Source of the DNA: Leptolyngbya sp. Cla-17 | GTDB taxonomy: Bacteria; Cyanobacteriota; Cyanobacteriia; Leptolyngbyales; Leptolyngbyaceae | Assembly: GCF_016807185.1 (NCBI RefSeq) | Contig: NZ_JAEVYN010000007.1 | Coordinates: 71,160-135,159 of the forward strand | Reading direction: 5' to 3' | Length of the DNA stretch: 64,000 bases | In this document: positions 17,092-25,697 of the stretch, piece by piece | Position numbering within the stretch: position 1 is the stretch's first letter | How the letters are laid out: each line of letters opens with the position of its first letter | Made by a program: the position numbers and the translations under genes | Notes under the pieces: generated by a model | Told to the model about the DNA's origin: nothing | Database searches by the model: none | Seen by the model: the letters and a program-made list of their open reading frames with translations, nothing else

Positions 17092-18763
17092 TTTCCCACT
17101 TGATCCACTCCCCTTTTCCTTCGCTTGGGGTGAAGGTTGATATTAGTTGAAGCTGCATCAATTCAATCAAAGAATCGTCGATCGCTTCGGAATCAAGTGG
17201 ATTTTTCCGTCTAGCTCTTCCCCAATCTTTTAGGGTGGATACTGCCAATTCTCCCCCCTTTGAATGGATATATCTGGCAACATCGTTCAGCGGCTCAGGC
17301 AAGTCCTCAAAGGAACTTTTTGTGGGTACAACCTCACGAATTGCTGTAGGTTCCACCGCGTCCATCTGATAGGTTTTCTCCAGTTGCTCTACGGGCGAAG
17401 GCAACTGGTAGGCATCCGCTATCTGCTCAATCTTCTTGGGAGTGAGCGCAGGTGAGGATAGCAAATCCTCTAAATCATTTGGCTCACTGTCCACTTCCAC
17501 AGCTTCAACGCCTGGGCGCAAATCGATTACATTGGGCACCGCGTCCCAAGTGGGATATTGGGGAATGTTACTCGGCGCGGTTAGGGCAGAGTAAACCGCG
17601 TTGCTAGTGAGCCAACAGCGACCAGGTGGTAAGGTCGCCTCATCGAAAGGAATCGCTAAAAGGTCACAAACAGTTTTGCTGCCAGTACGATCGCTCCCAA
17701 CAGCGGCGATCGCTGTAAACATTGCTCTGTTTGATCTGCCACTAAATCCCAAATCTTCAAGCGTGACCGATTGCCCCGATAGCCAGATTGCCATATTAGA
17801 TCCCCTAAGCAGGGAGGCAACGGCGGTCAGTTTGCTTTTGAAAATTTGCTTTTGCTTAGGCGTGAACAGCCCGATCAGGGCAGTAATCTCTTCAAGCAGC
17901 AGAATGAATGGCTCGTAGTTCCCTGGCTGGTTATTGCGGCGGCTCCCCTCCAACGCAAATTCCTCCAGCGTTGCCATCAAATCAGCGAATAAATTCTCAT
18001 CGGTTTGCAATCTATCCTTTAAATAGTGTTTTTCGGCTCGTACCCAGTAGCCTGATTCAGCGAGTTTGTTTTTGGGATTGAAGATCCAATACCGTAAGCC
18101 TCGTTCTTTCACACCCAAACTGAGGGCGATCGCAGCCAATACTCCTTTCCCACTGCCAGGAAGACCCGCGATGATGACGGGTTGCAAGGGTGCGGAGGTG
18201 AGAGATCGCAAAAACTCCATTGCATTAGGCAGTTGAACGGGCGGTGCTTCACCGAAGGCGGTCGCTAACTCATCTAAAGTTTCAGGTGGATTGGCTGTGT
18301 TGCCATTAATCGGCACTAACTCAGGCTCAAACCAGCGATGCCCTTTCGCCTCGGTTTCACCCTGCTCTAGCAACTCATCTAGCTTTTCCCCATAGTGATC
18401 CTCTAGCAGGTTCCAGCCATCGCGGTTGAGCGGAATCCCTTTTTGAGCCGCATGAAACAGTTGCTCAGCAGCGGCAGTCTTGCCAAACGATTCGGTGTAC
18501 TCCTTCAACTCATTGCCCCTGGCAGCAACCGCAGAGCCATTGTGTTTGATGGCAAACTCAGCCCGGGCAATCGCGTTGTTCTGTTTTTTTTGCGAGAGTG
18601 CCACTCCGCCCAAGGTCAGGGCACCTGCGACAAAATAGTTGGTGAATGCTAGAGCGACGGCACCCAAGCCCAAGCTGCCAATCATCAGATAGGGCACGTT
18701 ATCGCATTCGTCCATCGCTTGCCTGACGGCGGTTTCATTCCAATCGAGAGCGTTGTTATGCAT
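17078..18763 (-). CDS. FtsK/HerA-like membrane-anchored P-loop ATPase
   Basis: From the ATG at 18763 the product has about 561 residues. Hydrophobic helices lie at about residues 25-55, then a helical linker. The nucleotide-binding core has Walker A AGLPGSGKGVLAAIAL and Walker B-like PFILLLEEITALIG. A segment IWLSGQSVTLEDLGFSGRSN resembles the sensor region of HerA/TraD pumps. The C-terminal 100 residues form a small winged-helix-like domain. Such proteins pump DNA in conjugation or partition. The ATG overlaps the stop of the upstream membrane-protein gene (18756), indicating translational coupling. Upstream in-frame codons to 18862 lie within that gene and were not used. Confidence 0.65.
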   Translation of the reverse strand: MHNNALDWNETAVRQAMDECDNVPYLMIGSLGLGAVALAFTNYFVAGALTLGGVALSQKKQNNAIARAEFAIKHNGSAVAARGNELKEYTESFGKTAAAEQLFHAAQKGIPLNRDGWNLLEDHYGEKLDELLEQGETEAKGHRWFEPELVPINGNTANPPETLDELATAFGEAPPVQLPNAMEFLRSLTSAPLQPVIIAGLPGSGKGVLAAIALSLGVKERGLRYWIFNPKNKLAESGYWVRAEKHYLKDRLQTDENLFADLMATLEEFALEGSRRNNQPGNYEPFILLLEEITALIGLFTPKQKQIFKSKLTAVASLLRGSNMAIWLSGQSVTLEDLGFSGRSNRAMFTAIAAVGSDRTGSKTVCDLLAIPFDEATLPPGRCWLTSNAVYSALTAPSNIPQYPTWDAVPNVIDLRPGVEAVEVDSEPNDLEDLLSSPALTPKKIEQIADAYQLPSPVEQLEKTYQMDAVEPTAIREVVPTKSSFEDLPEPLNDVARYIHSKGGELAVSTLKDWGRARRKNPLDSEAIDDSLIELMQLQLISTFTPSEGKGEWIKWETGSR

Positions 18764-19796
18764 GGGTGGCTTCCTCTTTTTTGGGGAAGATTTCGGGGTA
18801 GAGGGACAGGACGATTCGCACGATGCGATCGACCAGGAACAGTACTGAAAACATGAGGGCAACGTTAATCCAATCGATTTTGCCTACTTGAAAGGTGATC
18901 AAATACCACAGGAAGGTGAACAGGTTGCCGTCAGTCACGGGCGGATGAGTGATAAAACAAATCCCCAATTCCAGGACATAGACGATGTTCCGAGTGCTGC
19001 AAAGGGTTTGGTAGGTGCGGATCGGGTGATTGTTATAGGAGCGCTTAAGGCTACTCACCGCCCGTCCATCGTTTTTGCTTTGGCGGTATCTTGCCCAGGC
19101 TGACCACTGTTCAATAATTTTCCGCATCCGCTTAGGATTGCGTTTGTAGAGGTAGGGTGCCAGTTCTAAGCCTTGAAAAATGGCATAGAGCAGGATTCCC
19201 AGCACGATCGCAAAGAACCGGGCGATCGCCTGGAACAACGCACCGATACCCGGCAAGGCAAACAGGAATTCAGCAAGATTGGTGAAGTCAATGCGATTGG
19301 CTAGCAAAACGATGAAGTCTTGAAACGGCTGCACGTTCCAGGCGATCGCCATTAATAGCAATAACCCCAACAACAGAGAAACGACTAGCAGAAGAGGACT
19401 CCAGCCTTCTTTCTGTTCTTCTCTTGGCTCCGGCTTGCTCGCATCAGCCTGTTGATTCTTGCCAAGGCGAATTCGGAACTTACGTTTAGATTTGTCTGCG
19501 GTTTGGGTCATATTTTCAGAAATTTTGGTTTGCGCTTTTTCGGGTTGATAGGGATAGCTCGTTTTTGCAGAGTCGGTCAGATACCACTTGAAAAGGGTGT
19601 CGCCTTCCGATATCGCCTGGATATCCGACAGGCTGAGGTAAGAGGGCTTTTGATCCTGAAAAGGTGCTTGCAGCCATCCGTACTCTCCTTCGGCTTTGTA
19701 AGCCCAAAAAGTACCCCGCTCTGGGTGAGATGCTGATACCAAATATTGTTTAGTAGGGTCAATCTGCTGGGGAGGCTTGGCGGCGGTTTGAGTCAT
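18756..19796 (-). CDS. Multi-pass membrane protein of the mobile module
   Basis: The 346-residue protein has a soluble N-terminus (about 1-130) with a repeated MTQTA(A/D)K start-like motif (residues 1 and about 95), then hydrophobic helices at about 134-155, 185-215, 280-300 and 310-335. Between them is a basic cytoplasmic loop (KRNPKRMRKIIEQWSAWARY). It resembles no family I can name. Its coupling to the P-loop ATPase gene by an overlapping ATG/TAA suggests the two form a membrane complex, perhaps a coupling or transfer assembly. Confidence 0.6.
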   Translation of the reverse strand: MTQTAAKPPQQIDPTKQYLVSASHPERGTFWAYKAEGEYGWLQAPFQDQKPSYLSLSDIQAISEGDTLFKWYLTDSAKTSYPYQPEKAQTKISENMTQTADKSKRKFRIRLGKNQQADASKPEPREEQKEGWSPLLLVVSLLLGLLLLMAIAWNVQPFQDFIVLLANRIDFTNLAEFLFALPGIGALFQAIARFFAIVLGILLYAIFQGLELAPYLYKRNPKRMRKIIEQWSAWARYRQSKNDGRAVSSLKRSYNNHPIRTYQTLCSTRNIVYVLELGICFITHPPVTDGNLFTFLWYLITFQVGKIDWINVALMFSVLFLVDRIVRIVLSLYPEIFPKKEEATHA

Positions 19797-19827
19797 GAGA
19801 GTTGCTCCACATAGTTAGGCTGAATAA

Positions 19828-20361
19828 TTAGTGTTGAAGTCGGGCATTCGCCCCCCCAATGCGCCCATCACCTGCTTGCGGGTTAATGCCGTGCAGGTCC
19901 ATCGCTTTTCGCACGAGTCTAAAATCTTGAGTAATGGCAATGTCGGTCATGGCGATACCGCTGCCGCCTATATCTGCCATCACGGCGGTGCCACCTTGGT
20001 TGTCGCAGACGATGGAACCCGGTGCGAGGCTTAAGTCTGTGGTAGGATTAACCACTTTTCCACCGGGATAAACGTTGCCAAATTTGGTGGCATTGCTGGC
20101 AGATACCAGGAAAGTGCTACAGCCTTTCATCAGGCGCATATCAGCGGTTTTAGCTTCAGCAGCGACTTTCTCAGCGTCTAGTTTCTTGAGTTCCTGTTCG
20201 GTAGAGATGGCGGCGGCTCGGTCTCGAACCTGGCTGAGTCGTTCTAAATTGCGCTGGGTATCGGGAATGGAGGCGATCGCGCAGCCAATTAAACCTACAC
20301 CCAGAAATGCTTTAACAATGGTGGACTGATGGCGGCGACGGTAGCGAAATGGTAGTTTCAT
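19828..20361 (-). CDS. Hypothetical exported or membrane-anchored protein
   Basis: A 177-residue product with a basic N-terminus (RYRRRHQST) and a hydrophobic helix at about 16-33, giving a signal anchor. A coiled-coil-like segment (about 38-75) and a Gly-rich C-terminal domain (IVCDNQGGTAVMADIGGSG) follow. The gene is 31 bp upstream of the membrane protein in the same direction. Function unknown; position suggests an envelope part of the same machinery. Confidence 0.55.
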   Translation of the reverse strand: MKLPFRYRRRHQSTIVKAFLGVGLIGCAIASIPDTQRNLERLSQVRDRAAAISTEQELKKLDAEKVAAEAKTADMRLMKGCSTFLVSASNATKFGNVYPGGKVVNPTTDLSLAPGSIVCDNQGGTAVMADIGGSGIAMTDIAITQDFRLVRKAMDLHGINPQAGDGRIGGANARLQH

Positions 20362-20439
20362 AGGGTAAATCCTTGTGTGGGTTTGCTTTTTTGTAGGGGG
20401 CGATCACGTTGCCGTCCAAAGTTCCGCGATCGCTCTCTC

Positions 20440-20862
20440 TTAGTTTTTTGCCCAGTAGGTAACGGCTTTGTTGAGATAACTTTCATCGCGCTCCATAGCG
20501 ACGTTGGAGCATCCAGCATCAGATTGGTTGCCGCCTGAGTTGGCAGAGTTGATAACGGGCACTCCATCAAAATCAACAAATTGAATGATGGCAACATGCC
20601 CGGTATTGCCTGTCAGCCCTGATGTACCGGGTGGGATTCGAGCGATCGCCCCTGGCGTTGGCTGGGAAATTTGCTGGTAGCCCGCGGCGATCAGGTGGTC
20701 TGCAAAGTCCCCGGTGTACTTGCTGAGATCGGGAACTTGGGGGATTTTGCGATGCACATAGTCGGCACAGTTGCAGAATTTAGGCGATGGTTCTGGTTGG
20801 ATGGGAGGGGCGATCGCGATGCACCCGGCAATCATTAGAGCGACTGCGAAATCAAGATCCAT
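20440..20862 (-). CDS. CHAP-like cysteine peptidase/amidase domain protein
   Basis: A strong GGAGGA precedes the ATG at 20862 (MDLDFAVALM), giving 140 residues; the 23 codons before it overlap the upstream gene. After an N-terminal hydrophobic helix, the protein has CNCADYVHRKIPQ (likely catalytic Cys) and TGNTGHVAIIQFVDFDG (likely catalytic His), the pattern of CHAP and NlpC/P60-like hydrolases. Such enzymes cut peptidoglycan to let transfer apparatus through the wall. It overlaps the preceding small gene by 11 bases, so they are translated together. Confidence 0.65.
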   Translation of the reverse strand: MDLDFAVALMIAGCIAIAPPIQPEPSPKFCNCADYVHRKIPQVPDLSKYTGDFADHLIAAGYQQISQPTPGAIARIPPGTSGLTGNTGHVAIIQFVDFDGVPVINSANSGGNQSDAGCSNVAMERDESYLNKAVTYWAKN

Positions 20863-21022
20863 AGTTTTCCTCCAGTAACTCAGCAAAGATTTGTTTGGCT
20901 CGTTCGTAGTCGGGGTCTGCGTCGGTTTCAATAATCAAAGTGGTCAGGCGATCAAAAAGTGGCAATTGCCCACGGCAAGGCGGCGGCACGGGTTTGGGTG
21001 GTCTGATCTGGGGTCGCTTCAT
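20852..21022 (-). CDS. Small hypothetical protein
   Basis: About 56 residues from the ATG at 21022, which follows AAAGGAATCCAA. The N-terminus is Pro- and basic-rich (MKRPQIRPPKPVPPP) and the C-terminal half is a likely helix (YERAKQIFAELLEENYG). No family is recognised. It overlaps the CHAP-domain gene and is preceded by the HTH gene, all on the minus strand. Confidence 0.5.
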   Translation of the reverse strand: MKRPQIRPPKPVPPPCRGQLPLFDRLTTLIIETDADPDYERAKQIFAELLEENYGS

Positions 21023-21079
21023 TTGGATTCCTTTGAGTAGCAAGGATGAGGAGCAGCAGTGCTAAGCAGAGAAAAGCGG

Positions 21080-21619
21080 TTACTTCCCCAAGGCTTGCAA
21101 CAATTCCAGTGCTTCTTTGAGGGAGTCGGTCTGGTCAGACTGCTCAGAGTCAATCCGATAGGCTTTCTCCTGATAGCGCTGTTGTTGCAGCTTCAATGCC
21201 ATCGCTTTGGCGGCGATCGCGTCCTTCGCTTGCCTGGTCTGGTTCAGCTTTACCTTGCGATTATCTAAATCGGTTTCCATGGCATCAGAGATTTGGTCTG
21301 CCACTTCAATGAACTGGGTGGCGACTGCCAGGGGATCTTCAAAGGTGATGGATTTCCCCGTACGCAATGATTCCAGGCTGAATGCAGCAGGGAGCTGTGG
21401 AGCGGAGAGCACGATCTGATGGTTGCCCACTTCGACGGTGGTTTGAATCGGGACGGGTTCAGGGTCTGATGGTGCGATATCGAATTCATGTAAAAGGCGA
21501 TCGCAATCAGTAGGGCTGACCCCTTCTGAAGTGTCAATGCCCAATTCTTTACAGCGATTAAAAACAGTGGTTTTGGCAAGGGAGTAGTCTTTGCAAAACT
21601 TGGTCAGTGAAGTCTTCAT
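21080..21619 (-). CDS. Helix-turn-helix protein with C-terminal coiled coil
   Basis: The ATG at 21619 follows AGAGG at a normal distance and gives 179 residues. Residues 1-50 (TKFCKDYSLAKTTVFNRCKE, then LGIDTSEGVSPTDCDRLLHE) resemble a helix-turn-helix of the kind found in plasmid regulators. The C-terminal half is a long amphipathic helix rich in Gln, Lys and Ala. It is the first gene of the minus-strand module and is divergent from the small plus-strand genes at 21880, so it could regulate the shared intergenic region. Confidence 0.5.
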   Translation of the reverse strand: MKTSLTKFCKDYSLAKTTVFNRCKELGIDTSEGVSPTDCDRLLHEFDIAPSDPEPVPIQTTVEVGNHQIVLSAPQLPAAFSLESLRTGKSITFEDPLAVATQFIEVADQISDAMETDLDNRKVKLNQTRQAKDAIAAKAMALKLQQQRYQEKAYRIDSEQSDQTDSLKEALELLQALGK

Positions 21620-21879
21620 GGTTGCCTCTGAACGGTGTGGGCACTGGGGTGGAACGGTTTGAACACGCACGGAACAGCCGAAACAAGTAGCTCTCGTTTC
21701 AGGTGCGTTCTAGTGCTGTTTCTAAGGTGTTCCGATTTCTAAAATGAATGCTAACATAACGGAATCAAACTTAGTCAAAAAGATTCCAAAAGGCTAAAAA
21801 AGGTTATTATTGACCCAATCGCGATCATTTTTAACGAAAGGGATAGGATTATGAATGAAATGATTTGATTGATTCTTAG
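21620..21879. promoter_or_regulatory. Divergent intergenic region of the mobile module
   Basis: 260 bp between the HTH gene (minus) and a small gene (plus). The stretch from 21740 to 21870 is clearly AT-rich and would hold promoters for both directions. I see no strong palindrome in it. Confidence 0.4.
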
Positions 21880-22047
21880 ATGAACCAACAGCGGGAACGC
21901 CTTTCAATCGAAATAGGCGATATTCGTGAACAGGTAGAATCCTGCCGCGATGACGCTGCGTGGCAAGAATTGCCGTTATCAGCAAAGCTAAGAGTATTGA
22001 TTAAAGAGCGTTTAGAACAGCTTCAGACTGCGAAAGATTCAAAGTAA
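21880..22047 (+). CDS. Small hypothetical protein, 55 residues
   Basis: An ATG at 21880 opens a 55-codon frame ending at TAA 22045-22047. The product (MNQQRERLSIEIGDIREQVE at the start, LSAKLRVLIKERLEQLQTAK near the end) is highly charged and probably all-helical. The stop overlaps the AAGGAG ribosome-binding site of the next gene, eight bases before its ATG, which argues for an operon. No family recognised; the LSAKLRVLIKERL pattern resembles short cyanobacterial plasmid proteins. Confidence 0.6.
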   Translation: MNQQRERLSIEIGDIREQVESCRDDAAWQELPLSAKLRVLIKERLEQLQTAKDSK

Positions 22048-22055
22048 GGAGAGCA

Positions 22056-22292
22056 ATGGCAGAAATTGATGAAAGCATTGACAGGCTAGGCAACAAGATT
22101 GATGGTTTAGCTGTGCAAGTTAGCACTTTAGGCAACAAAGTTGATGATCTTGCTGTGCAAGTTGGCAGCTTAACTGAGAGCATCACCCGCTTAGAACGCA
22201 ATGTAGAAAAGCAAGCATCAACCGCAGATAAAAATGCTGAACATATTGCTCAATTGATTGGTGTGGTCGATAAGTTGGTTTCTAGGAATTGA
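22056..22292 (+). CDS. Small coiled-coil protein
   Basis: A 78-residue protein preceded by AAGGAG. It is an almost uninterrupted heptad pattern with internal repeats (LGNKIDGLAVQVSTLGNKVD, then DLAVQVGSLTESITRLE). This kind of protein is common in cyanobacterial genomes, often next to Uma2 or other restriction-like genes. It probably forms a homo-oligomeric coiled coil. Function unknown. Confidence 0.7.
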   Translation: MAEIDESIDRLGNKIDGLAVQVSTLGNKVDDLAVQVGSLTESITRLERNVEKQASTADKNAEHIAQLIGVVDKLVSRN

Positions 22293-22316
22293 GGTCTATA
22301 GTAAGGGGCGATCGCG

Positions 22317-22892
22317 ATGACACAATTGCTTCAACAATCCACTGACCAGCGCATCGTCATCCAAGGAACATGGGCTCACTTCAAACTCATCCAGCAGGGT
22401 TTTGAAGCAACCCCCGGTGCCAAATTGTCTTACTACCAAGGGACGATAGAAATTCTCATGCCTGGAGAAGACCACGAGTTTTTTTCCCGTGTCATCCATT
22501 ATTTGGTGACTACATTTCTACTCAAACAGGGAATCAAATTCAAGATGACCGGGGCAAAGACTCAGGAGAAACCAGGGGAGGTTTCTGCTCAGGCCGATGA
22601 GTCTTACTGTCTGGGTGGCTCTAAGCCAATCCCTGATTTGTCGATTGAAGTCATTTTCAGCAGTGGAGCGAATAAGCTACCGCGATACAGAGCCTTGGGC
22701 GTGATTGAAGTGTGGTTCTGGGAGGATGGAGTCCTCACCCTGCATCATCTGCGTGGCAATGAGTATGAGCAGATTGAACGGAGTGAGCTACCTGGCTTAG
22801 AGCAACTAGATACGAACTTATTAAGGCGCTGCATCTTGATCGCTGAGAGCGACTTTGCCGAAGCGGTGCAAGTTTTCCAACAGTCAATTTAG
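22317..22892 (+). CDS. Uma2 family (DUF820) endonuclease-like protein
   Basis: The 191-residue protein has the PD-(D/E)XK-like Uma2 plan: KLSYYQGTIEILMPGEDHE with the first acidic group, KPIPDLSIEVIFSSG with the Asp and Glu, and YRALGVIEVWFWEDGVLTLH. AAGGGG precedes the ATG. The family is strongly expanded in cyanobacteria and often sits with mobile DNA; its targets are not known. It follows the coiled-coil gene by 24 bp and may be co-transcribed. Confidence 0.85.
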   Translation: MTQLLQQSTDQRIVIQGTWAHFKLIQQGFEATPGAKLSYYQGTIEILMPGEDHEFFSRVIHYLVTTFLLKQGIKFKMTGAKTQEKPGEVSAQADESYCLGGSKPIPDLSIEVIFSSGANKLPRYRALGVIEVWFWEDGVLTLHHLRGNEYEQIERSELPGLEQLDTNLLRRCILIAESDFAEAVQVFQQSI

Positions 22893-23321
22893 AGCAGTTT
22901 TTGAAAAACTGCTACATTTTCCCCGATCTGCGCTTAGATCATTCAAGCAACTCACTACAGCCCACTCGCTGAGTGTAGATAAGCGCCTGATCCCGAACCC
23001 GTTGCCCCGTTTGAAATCCCCAGGAGGTCAGCCCGTGACATAAAAAACTCTTTACAAAGTCAGAACCCCCACTGCTCGTAACAGAAGGGGCGAAAGACTT
23101 GATTTAGTTCTGGATAGGATTTGGAGACTCTAACTACCGCCGTCAGAAAGCAAACGTTAAGTCATCCAGCTTTGCTATGCCAATTTTAGTAGCAATTTGT
23201 CAAAAGGTGCAACATCTTTGACGAATTGTTCAACTTCTTGCATAGCTTCCTATCCCTTGTTGTTCCAACATAGGGAGTTCATCATGCATCGAAGATTTTG
23301 TGACGATTGGGAGGACAGACC
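22893..23321. other. 429-bp intergenic region, no gene seen
   Basis: No open frame with recognisable content. It separates the Uma2 gene from the replication protein gene and would hold the promoter of the latter. A GGGAGGA at 23310-23316 serves the start at 23322. Confidence 0.4.
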
Positions 23322-24983
23322 ATGACTCTGCCTCTCATCTCCTCATTCAAGGGGTTTGGAGCTAAACTCAAACCCAAACGTTCCCATCCCAGTCCTCAGT
23401 TTCAATCCATTCAGGAAGGAGAAGATGCCTTCCTCACGCTGTTTCCTCATCGCCATGATTACATCTGGGCAGCGCATCCCCAGCCCATGGCCAAGCCAGC
23501 GTGGCAGACTGAAAGTCGTCACCCGCTCTCAGATCGCTTGATCCTGCAAGGTGGCTATCTCTACGGGGTCCGCTTTGGACCTAAAACCCACTACTTGCTG
23601 TTCGATATTGACAGCCGCAGTCTGTATCATCCTCGGCATGACCCGTTTGCGATCGCGCGTCTGGTGGCGGCTCTTGAAGTGCTGGGACTGGTCAGCTACA
23701 TTGCGGTGACCAGTTCTTACAGTGACGGTCTCCATCTCTACTTTCCGTTTGAGCAGGCGCAGAAGTCTTATGAGTTGGCGGGAGCGGTGCAAGCCCTATT
23801 GGAGAACGCAGGTTTCGTTTTCTCTCCCGGTCAGCTGGAACTGTTTCCCAATGATCGCGGATTTGTCGATGGCAAGCCTACGCTGTATGCAGCGCATCGG
23901 CTGCCGCTCCAGTTGGGTTCTTATTTGCTTGACTCCGATTGGGAACCGATCTTTAGCACTCCAGCAGAGTTTGTGCATCAGTGGCGGTTTTGTCTACGGC
24001 GCAATCGGATCACGTCTAGAGCGTTGAAGCAAGTGCTGAAGACGGCAAAGCGGCGGCGCTTTAGTCTATCGGGCAAGGTGGACAAGTTCTTGAATGACCT
24101 GAATGCGGAGATTGAACCGGGCTGGAGTGGGACGGGGCAAACCAATCGCATTCTGGGACGGATTGCTTTAAGAACGTATATCTTTGCCAAGATTCTCTAT
24201 GGCCATTGCCTGGAGGGTAAGGCGCTGGTGGAGAAGATGGTGGAGATTGCAACAGCACTGCCCGGCTATCGGGACCATTGCCAGCATCAGCATGAGATCC
24301 GGCATCGTGTCGAAGAGTGGGCACAGTCGGTTGAAACCACGACTCGCTATTTCCCTTACAAGGGGAGGAGGGCTAAACCGAATCGGTCTTCTAAGCCAGC
24401 AGAGACTCCAAGTTGGCACGAGCAGCAGTTAGAGGATGCACGGGGGCGGATTAGCAGGGCGATCGCGCTCATGCTGGAGTCGAATGCTCTACCGATTGGG
24501 GCGACAGCGAGGTTTAGCGCTTTGACCGAAAGTGGCATCGGTGGGGCAACGCTCTACAGGCATAAGGATTTATGGCATCCCGAATACTTGATGCCTGCTA
24601 ATCCGCCCCCGTACCCCCCAGGTTTAGACATTGAGCGCGAAGGGAACGCGCCAAAGTATCCAAGCTTATTAGCGCTTAAGTCCAGTAATGTGCCATCTGG
24701 TAAGGAGTTGAGCGGTGCGAGAGACTCAAATGCTCAAGCAATAAGTAGTAATACTCAAGAAAACCGGGAGGGGGTTGAGTTTGTCAGGCAGAAGCTGGCT
24801 GAGGTGGAAGAGGTGCAGGCGTATAAACGTGCGGCTCAGTTGGAGCTTTGGCATACTCATTTTTGTCCGGCTCATGTGGACAAGATGCGGCGGTGGTTGG
24901 AGTCGGGGGATGTAATTCTGGTGGCGGAAGCGGAGGTGTTTTTTGGTCTGATGCAGAGGGCTAGTGATTACAATTTACGTTGA
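23322..24983 (+). CDS. Primase-polymerase-like replication protein (AEP superfamily candidate)
   Basis: The ATG at 23322 follows GGGAGGA and gives 553 residues; in-frame codons before it start with TTG and were not used. Residues 80-160 have YLLFDIDSRSLYHP (DxD metal motif) and, about 40 residues later, SSYSDGLHLYFPF (S-G-x-H motif), the two signature blocks of archaeo-eukaryotic primase (PrimPol) domains. The middle part (about 240-340) is helical and basic, and the C-terminus is a variable linker plus a helical tail. PrimPol proteins often initiate replication of cyanobacterial plasmids and integrative elements. It is the best candidate replication gene for the module. Confidence 0.6.
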   Translation: MTLPLISSFKGFGAKLKPKRSHPSPQFQSIQEGEDAFLTLFPHRHDYIWAAHPQPMAKPAWQTESRHPLSDRLILQGGYLYGVRFGPKTHYLLFDIDSRSLYHPRHDPFAIARLVAALEVLGLVSYIAVTSSYSDGLHLYFPFEQAQKSYELAGAVQALLENAGFVFSPGQLELFPNDRGFVDGKPTLYAAHRLPLQLGSYLLDSDWEPIFSTPAEFVHQWRFCLRRNRITSRALKQVLKTAKRRRFSLSGKVDKFLNDLNAEIEPGWSGTGQTNRILGRIALRTYIFAKILYGHCLEGKALVEKMVEIATALPGYRDHCQHQHEIRHRVEEWAQSVETTTRYFPYKGRRAKPNRSSKPAETPSWHEQQLEDARGRISRAIALMLESNALPIGATARFSALTESGIGGATLYRHKDLWHPEYLMPANPPPYPPGLDIEREGNAPKYPSLLALKSSNVPSGKELSGARDSNAQAISSNTQENREGVEFVRQKLAEVEEVQAYKRAAQLELWHTHFCPAHVDKMRRWLESGDVILVAEAEVFFGLMQRASDYNLR

Positions 24984-24989
24984 TAGCCA

Positions 24990-25391
24990 AATTGCAGAGG
25001 TCAGGTTCGCCCCTTGCAAATCTGCTCCACCCAAATTGGCAGAAAATAAATTGGTGCCACTTAGATCTGCTTTCTGCAGTTTAGTTCTAATCAAGCTTGC
25101 ACACGCTAAGTTGGTGCCGCTCAAGTTACTTTGACGATCATTTTGGCTGTCTGCAAGTTGGCATTTGTAAAATCTACGCCAATTAGATTTGCCCCTTGCA
25201 AATCTGCACCCATTAAATTAGTACAATGCAGATCAGCTCCCCGCAAATCGCATCCCTGGTAGCGTTTCGTTTCTAAAAGTTGCTTGAGGTGCTGGGAATT
25301 GCCAGTGCTTTATTTGTTCTTTGCAAGTGTCGTCGCAAGCAATACAGGTAACTCCAATCACAGCAATTTTGAGCAGAAGCTTAAATCTCAT
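24990..25391 (-). pseudogene. Pentapeptide-repeat protein, degraded
   Basis: Read on the minus strand from an ATG at 25391 (MRFKLLLKIAVIGVTCIAC, a lipoprotein-like signal), the sequence gives runs of A(D/N)LXX repeats in different frames: CDLRGADLHCTNLMGADLQG up to about 25130, then, after a stop, LSGTNLACASLIRTKLQKAD and ANLGGADLQGANL. At least two frame breaks and a stop (at about 25128) separate the parts. Pentapeptide repeats fold into a right-handed beta helix. The gene begins as the PrimPol gene ends, in convergent orientation. Confidence 0.7.
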
Positions 25392-25534
25392 CGTGGATCA
25401 CAGAAATGAATCGCCGCCTTTCACAAATCATTTCGCAGCTCAATTCTAATCCAATGTCGATGCGTTACTTAGATCTTTATATCTCTGCTTCATCGAAAGC
25501 ACAGGATCAATAGGCGATCGTATTTCTCAAAGAA

Positions 25535-25569
25535 GGGGTTGAGCCGACATACGACCAAAAAAGTGCAAC
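25535..25569 (+). repeat. Solo GGGGTTGAGCCGACATACGA end sequence
   Basis: These 35 bases match the first 35 of the 179-bp repeats at 26863-27041 and 40477-40655 with two or three changes, and then diverge. A shorter match is found at 53309. The GGGG start and length near 38 bp are typical of Tn3-family terminal repeats, but no matching partner end is seen. Confidence 0.5.
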
Positions 25570-25697
25570 ATGAGGCTGTAACTTTTTCCCTGTAGGGGTT
25601 TCAGAAAATAGATGATTTAAGCTGTACTGCTGAAACCCTTGAGTAGTAAAGGTTTGGACTACTTTTGAACATTGTACTAATCAAAAATCAGTCGTAT

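Noticed and set aside
21880..22292. Toxin-antitoxin pair
   Set aside because: Size and overlap would fit, but neither product has a toxin fold or an antitoxin DNA-binding motif; one is a plain coiled coil.
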